Positions 45,384-53,824 of a stretch of 64,000 bases of DNA are shown one piece after another. The notes under the pieces are model-generated. The model searched no databases. It was not told the DNA's origin and saw nothing but the letters and a program-made list of their open reading frames with translations. The translations under genes and the position numbers were made by a program. The stretch is from JAGKXC01 sp964554385. Its GTDB lineage: Bacteria > Bacteroidota > Bacteroidia > NS11-12g > UBA955. The DNA is taken from the NCBI GenBank assembly GCA_964554385.1, contig CAZKOM010000001.1, positions 1-64,000 on the forward strand. The letters run 5' to 3'. The stretch's first letter is position 1. Every line of letters starts with the position of its first letter.

Positions 45384-46442
45384 TTGGTAGAACAAATCGA
45401 CCAATTAATAGACAATGTAAAAACCTTTGTATTAAGGTATAAATTATATCATTTATTTTTCTGGGCTATTTATTTGATCTCGGCGGCTCTAATCTTACCC
45501 GTTTCAAATAACATTGGAATTACTGTAATTAAACAGTTACCAATATTTGTATTACATGCAATTGTAGTTTATGTTAATTTCAATATCCTGATTCCCCGGT
45601 TTTTATTGGTTAGAAACTATTTGTATTATGTTGTAGGAGTTGTATTATTGGTGTTTTCGGTTACCTTTCCAATTGCAATTATTATACATACGATAATTGA
45701 AAATCATGAATTTCAGTCCATGGTTTGGTCACCAATTTTCTTGTATTTGCTAGCATTAAGTGTTTTGTTCTCTGTAATACTCACCATGTTGTTAAAATTT
45801 TTAAAACAATGGTATGAAGATCAACGAATAAGCAGAGAATTAACCAAAGTACAATTGGAAACGGAATTGAAGTTTTTAAAAGCCCAAATAAATCCACATT
45901 TCTTGTTTAACTCTTTGAATAATTTATATGCATTAACCTTAAAAAAATCTGATTTAGCACCTGAAGTTGTTTTGCGACTTAGTGATATTCTTCGATATGT
46001 ATTATATGATACTAATTTAGGTTCGGTTGATATTCAAAAGGAATTGTCACATTTACGTGATTTTATTGAATTAGAGAAAATACGATTAGGGGATAGAGTA
46101 AAAATTACTGTAGACTTGGTTGAGCCTCCGGTTGATATGAATATTGAGCCAATGCTATACCTTACTTTGTTAGAAAACGCCTTCAAACATGGATCAAATG
46201 GATTAACGGATGAGGCATGGGTAAGTGTTCATGGATTCCCAACGTTAGACGGATATTCGATGAAAATAGAAAATTCGATAACCAAAGGAATAGTTAAATT
46301 AAATTCGGATATCGGCGGAATTGGTTTGGAGAATTTAAAAAAACGATTGACATTAACCTATGGAGATAATTTCAATTTGAAAATCAATCATTTAGAAGAC
46401 TCCTATTCTGTATTACTAGATATAAAATTAATAAATAAATAG
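45384..46442 (+). CDS. LytS-family (5TM/His_kinase) sensor kinase
   Basis: A 352-residue kinase of the LytS/YehU type. Four hydrophobic helices occupy the first ~140 residues. A coiled coil leads to the His_kinase domain with LKAQINPHFLFNSLNNLYAL (phospho-His in NPHF), LRYVLYD, LRDFIELEKIRLGDRV and the ATPase N-box MLYLTLLENAFKHG, then GGIGLENLKKRL. The TTG start is forced: only non-start codons lie between the in-frame stop at 45354 and this codon. The LytTR response regulator starts 2 nt after its stop. Confidence 0.93.
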   Translation: MVEQIDQLIDNVKTFVLRYKLYHLFFWAIYLISAALILPVSNNIGITVIKQLPIFVLHAIVVYVNFNILIPRFLLVRNYLYYVVGVVLLVFSVTFPIAIIIHTIIENHEFQSMVWSPIFLYLLALSVLFSVILTMLLKFLKQWYEDQRISRELTKVQLETELKFLKAQINPHFLFNSLNNLYALTLKKSDLAPEVVLRLSDILRYVLYDTNLGSVDIQKELSHLRDFIELEKIRLGDRVKITVDLVEPPVDMNIEPMLYLTLLENAFKHGSNGLTDEAWVSVHGFPTLDGYSMKIENSITKGIVKLNSDIGGIGLENLKKRLTLTYGDNFNLKINHLEDSYSVLLDIKLINK

Positions 46443-46444
46443 CT

Positions 46445-47173
46445 ATGAATTCTAACATCAAATGTGTTTTAATTGAGGATGAACCATTAGCACAGGAAGT
46501 TCTTCAAGCGCATATAAGTAATCACCCCCAATTTGAGATAATTCAGATTTTCAATAATGGAATAGATGCAAAAAATTGGTTGATAGAAAATGAGGATATC
46601 CCTGATGTAGTGTTTACAGATATCGAAATGCCAGGATTAAATGGTTTAGAACTTACACGCGGACAATATCCAGCCCCTTATGCCATTATTTTCACTACCG
46701 CGCATCCAAATTTTGCTACTGATGCATTTGAAATTGAAGCACTGGATTATTTACTGAAACCAATTGCTCCAGATCGTTTTTCTAAGGCGATCAAGAGAAT
46801 TGAAGAATACGTGGCATTGAAAAAGAATGTAGATAAAGAAAGTAGTTTAGATAAGGACTTCATATTCATTAAAGTAGATGGTCAACATCAGAAAGTGTAT
46901 TACAGCGATATTTATTTTGTTGAAGCATTTGCTGATTATGTAAAAATTTGGTTGTCGTCTGACAAAAGAATTGTTACGCTTCAAACCATGAGGAATATGG
47001 AAAATGCTCTGCCCAAATCAAATTTTTTAAGAATCCACAGAAGTTATATCGTGGCTTTGGATAAAATCGAGAGCATTCAAAATTCTAACTTATTGCTAGC
47101 CGGAAAACAATTACCCATCGGGAAAAATTACAAGGATGCGGTATTGGAATTAGTTAATAAGTCAAGACTCTAG
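46445..47173 (+). CDS. LytTR-family response regulator
   Basis: A 242-residue regulator. The receiver domain has the acidic pair in IEDEPLAQEV, phospho-Asp in VVFTDIEMPGLNG and the Lys in YLLKPIAPDRF. The C-terminal LytTR DNA-binding domain (about 140-240) has FIFIKVDGQHQKVYYSDI, VEAFADYVKIWLSSDKRIV, FLRIHRSYIVAL and LPIGKNYKDAVL. It forms a two-component pair with the LytS kinase. In this class targets often include transporters or cell-surface functions, so the upstream sulfatase and small membrane protein genes are candidate targets (inference). Confidence 0.94.
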   Translation: MNSNIKCVLIEDEPLAQEVLQAHISNHPQFEIIQIFNNGIDAKNWLIENEDIPDVVFTDIEMPGLNGLELTRGQYPAPYAIIFTTAHPNFATDAFEIEALDYLLKPIAPDRFSKAIKRIEEYVALKKNVDKESSLDKDFIFIKVDGQHQKVYYSDIYFVEAFADYVKIWLSSDKRIVTLQTMRNMENALPKSNFLRIHRSYIVALDKIESIQNSNLLLAGKQLPIGKNYKDAVLELVNKSRL

Positions 47174-47321
47174 AAATTGTGATTTTTTCAAGACAATTCC
47201 ATGACAATCAATGGCCTAGAATTGCTAAATTTTGTATCTTTTTCTGTCACCTATATGTAAAAAATAATTTTCCAAAACAAGTTGTATTTAATTTTAAGTA
47301 ACTGAATATCAATTTTTTATA

Positions 47322-47333
47322 ACACAATTGTGT
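47322..47333. promoter_or_regulatory. 12-bp palindrome upstream of the XRE regulator
   Basis: A perfect palindrome ACACAATTGTGT lies 118 nt upstream of the XRE gene and within the 278-nt region after the LytTR gene. Candidate operator or chance. Confidence 0.35.
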
Positions 47334-47353
47334 GTAGCATTTTGGAATATTGT

Positions 47354-47369
47354 TTGTTCGCTTGAACAA
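47354..47369. promoter_or_regulatory. Inverted repeat upstream of the XRE regulator
   Basis: TTGTTC and GAACAA are separated by 4 nt, forming a dyad 82 nt upstream of the XRE GTG start. With the 47322 palindrome it may be an autoregulatory site. Confidence 0.35.
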
Positions 47370-47451
47370 TAAGGTAAAATATTTGGTTATGAATTAAGTT
47401 AATAATGTCAACAACCTAAACCAATTATTCTGCAACCTAATCGAATGTATC

Positions 47452-47769
47452 GTGAGCAAACTGGATTACAACAAGATTAAAAACTTTGCCGCTGCGAAGA
47501 GAATTCCAATTAAGGAATTAGCAAAACGGTGTGACTTAAGTGAACAAGGATTTCACTACATGCTTAAAAAACAAACCATGAGAGTTGACACCTTGGAGAA
47601 AATTTGCGAAACATTGGGTGTTTCTATGTACGAGCTGTTTGATGATTCTACGGAGAGTATTTTGTCTACTGTAGTTTCAGGACAGCAAGGTAATCATCAA
47701 AAAGAAATGCTTGATCGTCTCGACAAAATTATTGAATTATTGAAAGTAGAAAAATACCATTTTCAATAA
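47452..47769 (+). CDS. XRE-family helix-turn-helix regulator
   Basis: A 105-residue protein starting with GTG. The N-terminal HTH_3-like domain (about 5-65) shows KIKNFAAAKRIPIKELAKRCDLSEQGFHYMLKKQTMRVDTLEKICETLGVSMYELFDD in order, with the recognition-helix region around LSEQGFHYML. The C-terminal ~40 residues end in a leucine-rich amphipathic helix (MLDRLDKIIELL) that could dimerise. There is no toxin partner, so an orphan or autoregulator is likely. The last 7 nt overlap the convergent HMG-CoA lyase gene. Confidence 0.85.
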   Translation: MSKLDYNKIKNFAAAKRIPIKELAKRCDLSEQGFHYMLKKQTMRVDTLEKICETLGVSMYELFDDSTESILSTVVSGQQGNHQKEMLDRLDKIIELLKVEKYHFQ

Positions 47770-48647
47770 TTACTAACTATCCCTTGATAACTCAGCATAG
47801 CTAAATCTTTAGTTGTGCTGAGTTTTTCATTTAATAGGGTACTGTCACTGCCTTCTGCATTTATTAGCCATGGTAGTACATTCTCTGTTGGGATATTTCC
47901 TACGAGTTCATCCTTGGCCATGGGGCATCCTCCAAAGCCAGCCATCGCACCATCAAACCGCCTACAACCCGATGCATAGGCTGCTTTTACTTTAGACTCC
48001 CATTCTAAGGGTTTTGAGTGTAAATGAATTCCTACCTGCAAATGGGGTAACTTACGAGTTACATCTGTAAATATGGAAGAAATGTTTTCTGGTGTTGCAT
48101 TGCCTATCGTATCTGCTAAACTAATAATTCTAATACCTAATGCCGCAATCTTTTGCCCCCAATCTACTATCTCATCGGCATTATATGGATCGCCATAGGG
48201 GTTGCCAAATGCCATACTTAAGTAAGCTACAACTTCTTTGTTTGATGCTGCAGCAATATCTTGGATTTTAGCTAATCGTCGATAGGCTTCTTCACGACTA
48301 GCATTTGTATTTCTTCGTTGGAAGGTTTCACTTATTGAAAAAGGATAACCTAGATAGCTTACATTAGAGAAGGATGCCGCTCTAAGCGCACCGCGTTCAT
48401 TGGCAATTATTACTAATAATTTAGTTGCAGAATTTATTGAACTAATTGCATGCAATACCTCAGCAGTGTCGGCCATTTGTGGAATAGATTCAGGATTAAC
48501 GAAACTTCCGCAATCCAAAACATCAAAACCAATGGTCAGTAAATGCTTTAAATAATTGATTTTTATTTCGGTAGGAATAAATTGTTTGATGCCTTGCATG
48601 GCATCTCTAGGGCATTCCACATAAATCAAATCCTTTACCTCTTCCAT
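47763..48647 (-). CDS. mvaB: Hydroxymethylglutaryl-CoA lyase
   Basis: A 294-residue TIM-barrel enzyme that cleaves HMG-CoA to acetyl-CoA and acetoacetate, the last step of leucine breakdown. The start VECPRDAMQG matches the PRDGLQ metal/substrate motif. SFVNPESIPQMAD, SMAFGNPYGDPY, LADTIGNATP, GIHLHSKPLEW with the metal His pair, and the signature FDGAMAGFGGCPMAKDELVGN with the catalytic Cys follow. The ATG at 48647 is preferred over a TTG at 48674. No other leucine-degradation genes are nearby. Confidence 0.9.
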   Translation of the reverse strand: MEEVKDLIYVECPRDAMQGIKQFIPTEIKINYLKHLLTIGFDVLDCGSFVNPESIPQMADTAEVLHAISSINSATKLLVIIANERGALRAASFSNVSYLGYPFSISETFQRRNTNASREEAYRRLAKIQDIAAASNKEVVAYLSMAFGNPYGDPYNADEIVDWGQKIAALGIRIISLADTIGNATPENISSIFTDVTRKLPHLQVGIHLHSKPLEWESKVKAAYASGCRRFDGAMAGFGGCPMAKDELVGNIPTENVLPWLINAEGSDSTLLNEKLSTTKDLAMLSYQGIVSNY

Positions 48648-48682
48648 GGTCAATTCCCGATAAATACAATGCAATTTAAGTA

Positions 48683-48701
48683 ATTATTCTCTGAGAATAA
48701 T
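48683..48701. repeat. 19-bp perfect dyad between HMG-CoA lyase and S9 peptidase
   Basis: ATTATTCTC, a central T, then GAGAATAAT. It lies 24 nt past the S9 peptidase stop and 36 nt before the HMG-CoA lyase ATG on the minus strand. It may be a terminator without a strong T-tract or an operator of the lyase gene. Confidence 0.4.
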
Positions 48702-48724
48702 CCCAAATTAGCAAGGCATCGATT

Positions 48725-51124
48725 TTATAAATGGTCAAAGAAATATTGACAAACTTTTTTATATAAATGCGCACGATCGGGACCTATCACATTGTGTTTA
48801 TGTCCAGGATAAACAAAATAATCTAGATTAGCGTTTCCAGATTTAACACAAGCATTTAAGAACATCAAAGAATGTTGCCATACAACAACATTGTCATCTG
48901 CTCCATGAATCATTAATAATCGGCCTCTCAAATTTTTAGCTTGATTAACAAGGTTGTTTTCGGCGTATCCAGTTGGATTTTCCTGGGGTTTATCCATGTA
49001 CCTTTCGGTATACATGATCTCGTAATATTTCCAATCAATAACTGGACCACCAGCAACGCCAACTTTATAATTACCTGCGGCTCTTGTCATTAAACTGGTT
49101 GTCATAAATCCACCGAAACTCCATCCATGAACACCAATTCTTGAACTATCAACCCAAGTTTGTTGTTTCAACCATCGTAATGCGGCTAATTGGTCTTGCA
49201 TCTCAACGTCACCCAGTTTTCTGTGGGTGGCATTCTCAAATTCCAATCCACGATGTGCTGATCCTCTATTGTCAATGGTATAAACGATGTAACCTTTGCT
49301 GGCAAGGAAATGCATCCACAAACTTCCACCACCCAACCAACTGTTAGTTACCATTTGAGCATGAGGTCCACCATAAACATAAACCACTACAGGATACTTT
49401 TTAGTGGGATCAAAATTATACGGTAAAAAAGTACGAGAGTATAAATCATTACCATTGAAATTCTGTTTTTGTATTTTTATCTCACCCAAAGCATATTTGT
49501 CTAGAGGGTTTTTTGAACTGTAAAGGTTAACTGGGCTTGTAGCTGCGTTTGATTTTGGTTCTGTGTTTAATACAACCAACGACATTGGATTTTTTAAATC
49601 TGTATGGTAAATCACTAAATATTTACCGCCTAAACTCAAGAATCCAGTGTTAGTTCCGGTTTGTAATTCATTTCCAGTAATATTCCAATGGTTGGTTTCA
49701 GGTGTTTTACCCTTGTTTTTTACTTTTGGATCTGGAAAAGTTCCATAGTAATAGTTTCTATCCAATGGACTATTTGCGGTGCTTTGATAAATAAAAGCTT
49801 TACCATTGGCAGCAAAGCCTAAGAATTGAGTGACTTCCCATGGTCCGTTGGTCAATTGAGTGATTTTTGGAGAGTTATTTCCTGTTAAAAATTCAAATAG
49901 ATATAAATGATTGAAGCCATTGCCTTCGTGCTCCAAAATGAAGTTTGTATTTGAGTTTGGTAGGAAAATAGGACCATTTTCAGGTTCTACATATTTGGGG
50001 TGTGAGAGTGTGAAATCCGTTGAAACTAGAAGTCCCGATTCAGTACTGTATTTTCTCAACTCCATTCTATTCTGCTCTCTATTCACCCAAGAAATGTATA
50101 AAAACTTTTCATCGGGAGTAAAAGTTAAATTCGTTAGAAATTGATCATAACTTCCTTCACATTTTACATAGACTAATTTTTTACTTAGCGGATCGAAAAT
50201 CCCAACAGTTACGGTGTGGCTGCTATCTCCGGCCATGGGATATCTGAATTGATCAGACTTAGCAGGCCGCTTACTAATATCAAACAACGGATATTCAGGA
50301 ATTCTGAGTTCGTCCATTCGATAAAATGCTAATTTCTTTCCTTGTTTCCCCCAAAATAAACCTTTTGAAATTCCAAATTCATTCTGATGAACTGATTGTC
50401 CGTATACAATACCTTTCCCGCCATCCTCAGTCACTTGATACACAGTTGTTGCATATTTTCCAGAGCTTTTATCAGTTTCTGTCCATCCTTCCAATTGTTG
50501 AACATAAATGTTATCATTTGCAACAAATGCCAACCAATGGTTATTATCTGAAATTTCTTGTGCAACAACATCCAATTTTACGGATTGATCTTGTAAATAA
50601 CCTTCGTCAAATGCAAATCGTGAATTAAGTAATAATTTAAATGTTGGTTTACCAGAATTCTCAATTGTTTTATCCCAAATATTAATAATCGAATTATTGT
50701 AATTAAACCATCCAGAGGTCGCAGATGTCCAATTGATTAAAGGAAAACGTGTTGACTTACTTACGGGTAGTTTGATTGTTGATGACAATAATGCGTTAAA
50801 AGAATCTCTGCTTATTAAAAATGTTTTACTATTTAATGTCTGATAATAATTATTTAAAGAATAGCCCCATAAAGTATCATTTATTACCATGGTAAACGTT
50901 GATTCTCCTTTCCAACGAAACGATGGCGGAGGTTGAGGATTATTTACAGATTGAAAACACTCTTGTAAGCTGATAAATTTTTTTGATTGACCCGTTGCAG
51001 GATCGGTTACTATACCACCAGCGAAAGGGTCGTTATTGATCAGTTTTTCGGAGTCTCCTTGAGAGAATAATAATTGGCTAATTCCTCCAACTATTAACAA
51101 TAACACCGTTTTTCTTATTATCAT
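48725..51124 (-). CDS. Dipeptidyl peptidase IV-like S9 serine peptidase
   Basis: A 799-residue secreted prolyl oligopeptidase-family enzyme. The signal peptide is about 1-21 (IIRKTVLLLIVGG...LLFSQ). The N-terminal beta-propeller (DPPIV_N type) covers about 50-530. The C-terminal alpha/beta-hydrolase domain has the nucleophile in GVHGWSFGGFMTTS, the acid in IHGADDNVVVWQHS and the His in YPGHKHNVIGPDRAHLY. The DPP IV family usually cleaves X-Pro or X-Ala dipeptides. The ATG at 51124 avoids overlap with the divergent dapD, unlike the TTG at 51187. Confidence 0.93.
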   Translation of the reverse strand: MIIRKTVLLLIVGGISQLLFSQGDSEKLINNDPFAGGIVTDPATGQSKKFISLQECFQSVNNPQPPPSFRWKGESTFTMVINDTLWGYSLNNYYQTLNSKTFLISRDSFNALLSSTIKLPVSKSTRFPLINWTSATSGWFNYNNSIINIWDKTIENSGKPTFKLLLNSRFAFDEGYLQDQSVKLDVVAQEISDNNHWLAFVANDNIYVQQLEGWTETDKSSGKYATTVYQVTEDGGKGIVYGQSVHQNEFGISKGLFWGKQGKKLAFYRMDELRIPEYPLFDISKRPAKSDQFRYPMAGDSSHTVTVGIFDPLSKKLVYVKCEGSYDQFLTNLTFTPDEKFLYISWVNREQNRMELRKYSTESGLLVSTDFTLSHPKYVEPENGPIFLPNSNTNFILEHEGNGFNHLYLFEFLTGNNSPKITQLTNGPWEVTQFLGFAANGKAFIYQSTANSPLDRNYYYGTFPDPKVKNKGKTPETNHWNITGNELQTGTNTGFLSLGGKYLVIYHTDLKNPMSLVVLNTEPKSNAATSPVNLYSSKNPLDKYALGEIKIQKQNFNGNDLYSRTFLPYNFDPTKKYPVVVYVYGGPHAQMVTNSWLGGGSLWMHFLASKGYIVYTIDNRGSAHRGLEFENATHRKLGDVEMQDQLAALRWLKQQTWVDSSRIGVHGWSFGGFMTTSLMTRAAGNYKVGVAGGPVIDWKYYEIMYTERYMDKPQENPTGYAENNLVNQAKNLRGRLLMIHGADDNVVVWQHSLMFLNACVKSGNANLDYFVYPGHKHNVIGPDRAHLYKKVCQYFFDHL

Positions 51125-51171
51125 GATGAGATATAATTTAGTTTGTTGCAAATTTGCCGTAAAATATTCAT

Positions 51172-51984
51172 ATGAGCCTACAAACAATCATAGAAAATGC
51201 TTGGAACGATAGAGATTTATTAAAAAATCCTGAAACAATAGCGGCAATTGAAACCGTAATTGCTGATTTGGATTTAGGGAAATTAAGAGTTGCAGAGCCA
51301 CTACCATCGGGCGATTGGCAAGTGAACGATTGGGTAAAAAAAGCAGTAATTTTATATTTTCCAACTCGTAAAATGGAAGTAATGCATGCTGGGCCAATGG
51401 AATTTTATGATAAAATGCCATTGAAAAAGAATTATGAACAATTGGGAATTAGGGTTGTACCTCATGCTGTAGCTCGATATGGTAGTTATATTTCTCCTGG
51501 TGTTATTTTAATGCCAAGTTATGTAAATATTGGTGCATACGTAGATCAGGGTACGATGGTTGATACATGGGCTACCGTTGGAAGTTGTGCTCAGATTGGT
51601 AAAAATGTTCATTTAAGCGGAGGTGTGGGTATCGGCGGAGTGTTGGAACCTGTTCAAGCTTCACCCGTGATTATTGAAGATGATTGCTTTATCGGAAGCA
51701 GATGTATTGTTGTGGAAGGTGTTCGCGTTGGAAAACAAGCTGTATTAGGAGCTGGTGTAACATTAACTATGAGTACTAAAGTAATTGATGTTGAAACGGG
51801 TGAAGAATTACCAAAAGGATTTATACCAGAACGCAGCGTAGTAATTCCGGGAAATATTAAAAAAGTTTTTGCGGGTGGTGAATTTTATGTTCCTGCCGCA
51901 CTTATCATCGGAAAAAGAAAAGCATCAACGGATTTAAAGACTTCTTTGAATGATGCATTACGTGAACACAATGTTTCTGTTTAA
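51172..51984 (+). CDS. dapD: 2,3,4,5-Tetrahydropyridine-2,6-dicarboxylate N-succinyltransferase
   Basis: The enzyme transfers succinyl from CoA in the lysine/diaminopimelate pathway. The 270 residues match DapD. It has the N-terminal helical domain (LGKLRVAEPL...WQVNDWVKKAVILYFP), then the left-handed beta-helix hexapeptide repeats (ARYGSYISPGVILMPSYVN, GAYVDQGTMVDTWATVGSCAQIG, HLSGGVGIGGVLEP, IEDDCFIGSRCIVVEGVRVG). It is monocistronic and divergent from the S9 peptidase, with only 47 nt between the starts. Confidence 0.97.
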   Translation: MSLQTIIENAWNDRDLLKNPETIAAIETVIADLDLGKLRVAEPLPSGDWQVNDWVKKAVILYFPTRKMEVMHAGPMEFYDKMPLKKNYEQLGIRVVPHAVARYGSYISPGVILMPSYVNIGAYVDQGTMVDTWATVGSCAQIGKNVHLSGGVGIGGVLEPVQASPVIIEDDCFIGSRCIVVEGVRVGKQAVLGAGVTLTMSTKVIDVETGEELPKGFIPERSVVIPGNIKKVFAGGEFYVPAALIIGKRKASTDLKTSLNDALREHNVSV

Positions 51985-52069
51985 TGCTAATATTTTGTTG
52001 ATTTTGAGTACTACTGTTGCATTAATACTTAACTAGTTTATAATTGAATTTAAGTAAGTTAATCGAATT

Positions 52070-53257
52070 TTGAATTCATCGATTTTACATATTGGTTTCG
52101 ATGCTAAACGCTTGTTTTTCAATTCATCCGGATTAGGAAATTACAGTAGAACTTTAATTGAAAATTTAATATTTCAATCAGATCGTGAACTTCAACAATT
52201 TAAAATTTCTCTTTTTACACAGAAACAACCGGGTTTAAAATTCGCAAACAATTATCCTCAAATTGGAAATGCCTTATTGGATAATAGAGTATCCGTTTAC
52301 ACTCAACAGTCCTTCAATCCAATTTGGAGAACATGGGGTATGGGGAAAGCCGTACATAAATTGGGTATGGATGTATTCCATGGGTTATCCAATGAAATAC
52401 CTCAAGATTTGCCCAAAGGAATAATGTCGGTGGTTACTATTCACGACGTACTGTTTAAGCAATTCCCTAAGCAATACTCCTGGTTAGATCGAAGAATATA
52501 TGATTATAAAACGGCGTATGCCTTAAAGCACGCACATAAGATTATCGCCACTTCCCATGCTACAGCTAATTCAATCAGGTCGTATTACTCTATCCCTTTA
52601 TCCAATATTCATGTAATTTATCAATCAATTCAATCAGAGTTTTTTGAAACTGGAATTGAAAATGATCTAACGGAGCAATCTGCGATAACATCGGATTATA
52701 TTTCTCAAATTCTTACATCGGCACCCTACATCATTTATCATTCTACATTTAATTACAGAAAAAATCATTTACGGTTGCTGAAGGCATTTAACTTAATAAA
52801 AGATCAAATTGATTTTAACTTGGTATTGCCGGGTTTCATGGGACATTCATGGAAATCGGTAAATGCTTACATCAAAGAAAATCAATTGGAGAATAGGGTT
52901 GTAGCGATGGGGGCGGTTTCCACTAATCTATTGATTACCTTAATGCATAAGGCAAAAGGATTTATTTATCCATCGTTGAATGAAGGATTTGGAATTCCGC
53001 TGGCAGAAGCAGCCGCCATGAAATTACCGTTTATGGTTTCCGATATACCCGTATTTAAAGAATTAATAGGTCAAGAATCCGATTTTTTATTTAAAGCGGA
53101 GGATATCAATTCAATTGCAAAGGCATTATTGTTTTTGAACGAAATAAATAAAACAACAGATGTAGATGCAAATTGGGCTCAATTGCATCAGTCGATTATA
53201 AATAAAACGCATCCGAAACAAGTGGCAGGGCAGCTGATGGAAATCTATCAATCGTAA
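52070..53257 (+). CDS. Family 4 glycosyltransferase
   Basis: A 395-residue GT-B glycosyltransferase of the family 4 mannosyltransferase type. It has the N-terminal GFDAKRLFFNSSGLGNYSRTL (glycine-rich acceptor loop), SVVTIHDVLFKQFPKQYSWLD, IIATSHATANSI, and the C-terminal donor site with YHSTFNYRKNHLRLLKAFN and FIYPSLNEGFGIPLAEAAAMKLP (E-x7-E motif). The acceptor is unknown; a surface glycan or lipid-linked sugar is likely. The TTG start is forced, as only GTT, AAT, CGA and ATT codons separate it from an in-frame stop. It ends 5 nt from the convergent MarC stop. Confidence 0.88.
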   Translation: MNSSILHIGFDAKRLFFNSSGLGNYSRTLIENLIFQSDRELQQFKISLFTQKQPGLKFANNYPQIGNALLDNRVSVYTQQSFNPIWRTWGMGKAVHKLGMDVFHGLSNEIPQDLPKGIMSVVTIHDVLFKQFPKQYSWLDRRIYDYKTAYALKHAHKIIATSHATANSIRSYYSIPLSNIHVIYQSIQSEFFETGIENDLTEQSAITSDYISQILTSAPYIIYHSTFNYRKNHLRLLKAFNLIKDQIDFNLVLPGFMGHSWKSVNAYIKENQLENRVVAMGAVSTNLLITLMHKAKGFIYPSLNEGFGIPLAEAAAMKLPFMVSDIPVFKELIGQESDFLFKAEDINSIAKALLFLNEINKTTDVDANWAQLHQSIINKTHPKQVAGQLMEIYQS

Positions 53258-53262
53258 TTATT

Positions 53263-53820
53263 TTATAAATTACTTTTGAAAATTTTAACAGCGATAGCCA
53301 ATAACACTACGCCGAAAGATTTTCTCATGGCTAACAGACCTGCCTGACCTATTTTAGATTCTATCCAACCGGTTGCCTTTACCACAATGAAAATAAATAG
53401 CAAGTTGGGAAGAATGCCAAGTAATATTGTTGTTTCATTGTAGATGGCTTTTAAGGATAGTATGGTTGTAAGTGTACCTGTACCCGCTACTAAAGGAAAA
53501 GCAATAGGTACTACGGAACCACTGGGAATTTCTGGATCTGTTTTAAAAATATCAATGCCCAAAACCATTTCCAAGCCTAGAATAAACATCACAATGCTAC
53601 CAGCAACGGCAAATGACGCTTTATCAACCCCCAAAAAATTCAAAAGAAATTCTCCGGCATACAAAAAACTGATCATCAGAATACCTGCTGCGATAGTGAC
53701 TTTACTCGCATGGATATCAGGGATTTTTTTCTTTAATGATATTATTACCGGAACCGATCCAAGCATATCTATTACGGCAAATAATGTAAAGGCAACGGTG
53801 GTAATCTGACTAAGTTCCAT
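53263..53820 (-). CDS. MarC/UPF0056 family integral membrane protein
   Basis: A 185-residue membrane protein with six predicted transmembrane helices. Family marks are FTLFAVIDMLGSVPVIISL, FAVAGSIVMFILGLEMVLG, VPIAFPLVAGTGTLTTIL and the last helix KSFGVVLLAIAVKIF. MarC was once linked to multiple antibiotic resistance; that link was later withdrawn and the transport role is unknown. It starts 4 nt after the SDR stop and is probably the last gene of a redoxin-SDR-MarC unit. Confidence 0.92.
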   Translation of the reverse strand: MELSQITTVAFTLFAVIDMLGSVPVIISLKKKIPDIHASKVTIAAGILMISFLYAGEFLLNFLGVDKASFAVAGSIVMFILGLEMVLGIDIFKTDPEIPSGSVVPIAFPLVAGTGTLTTILSLKAIYNETTILLGILPNLLFIFIVVKATGWIESKIGQAGLLAMRKSFGVVLLAIAVKIFKSNL

Positions 53821-53824
53821 AGGT

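Noticed and set aside
47452..47769. XRE regulator as antitoxin of a toxin-antitoxin pair
   Set aside because: No short partner ORF lies next to it; the neighbour is a convergent HMG-CoA lyase gene.
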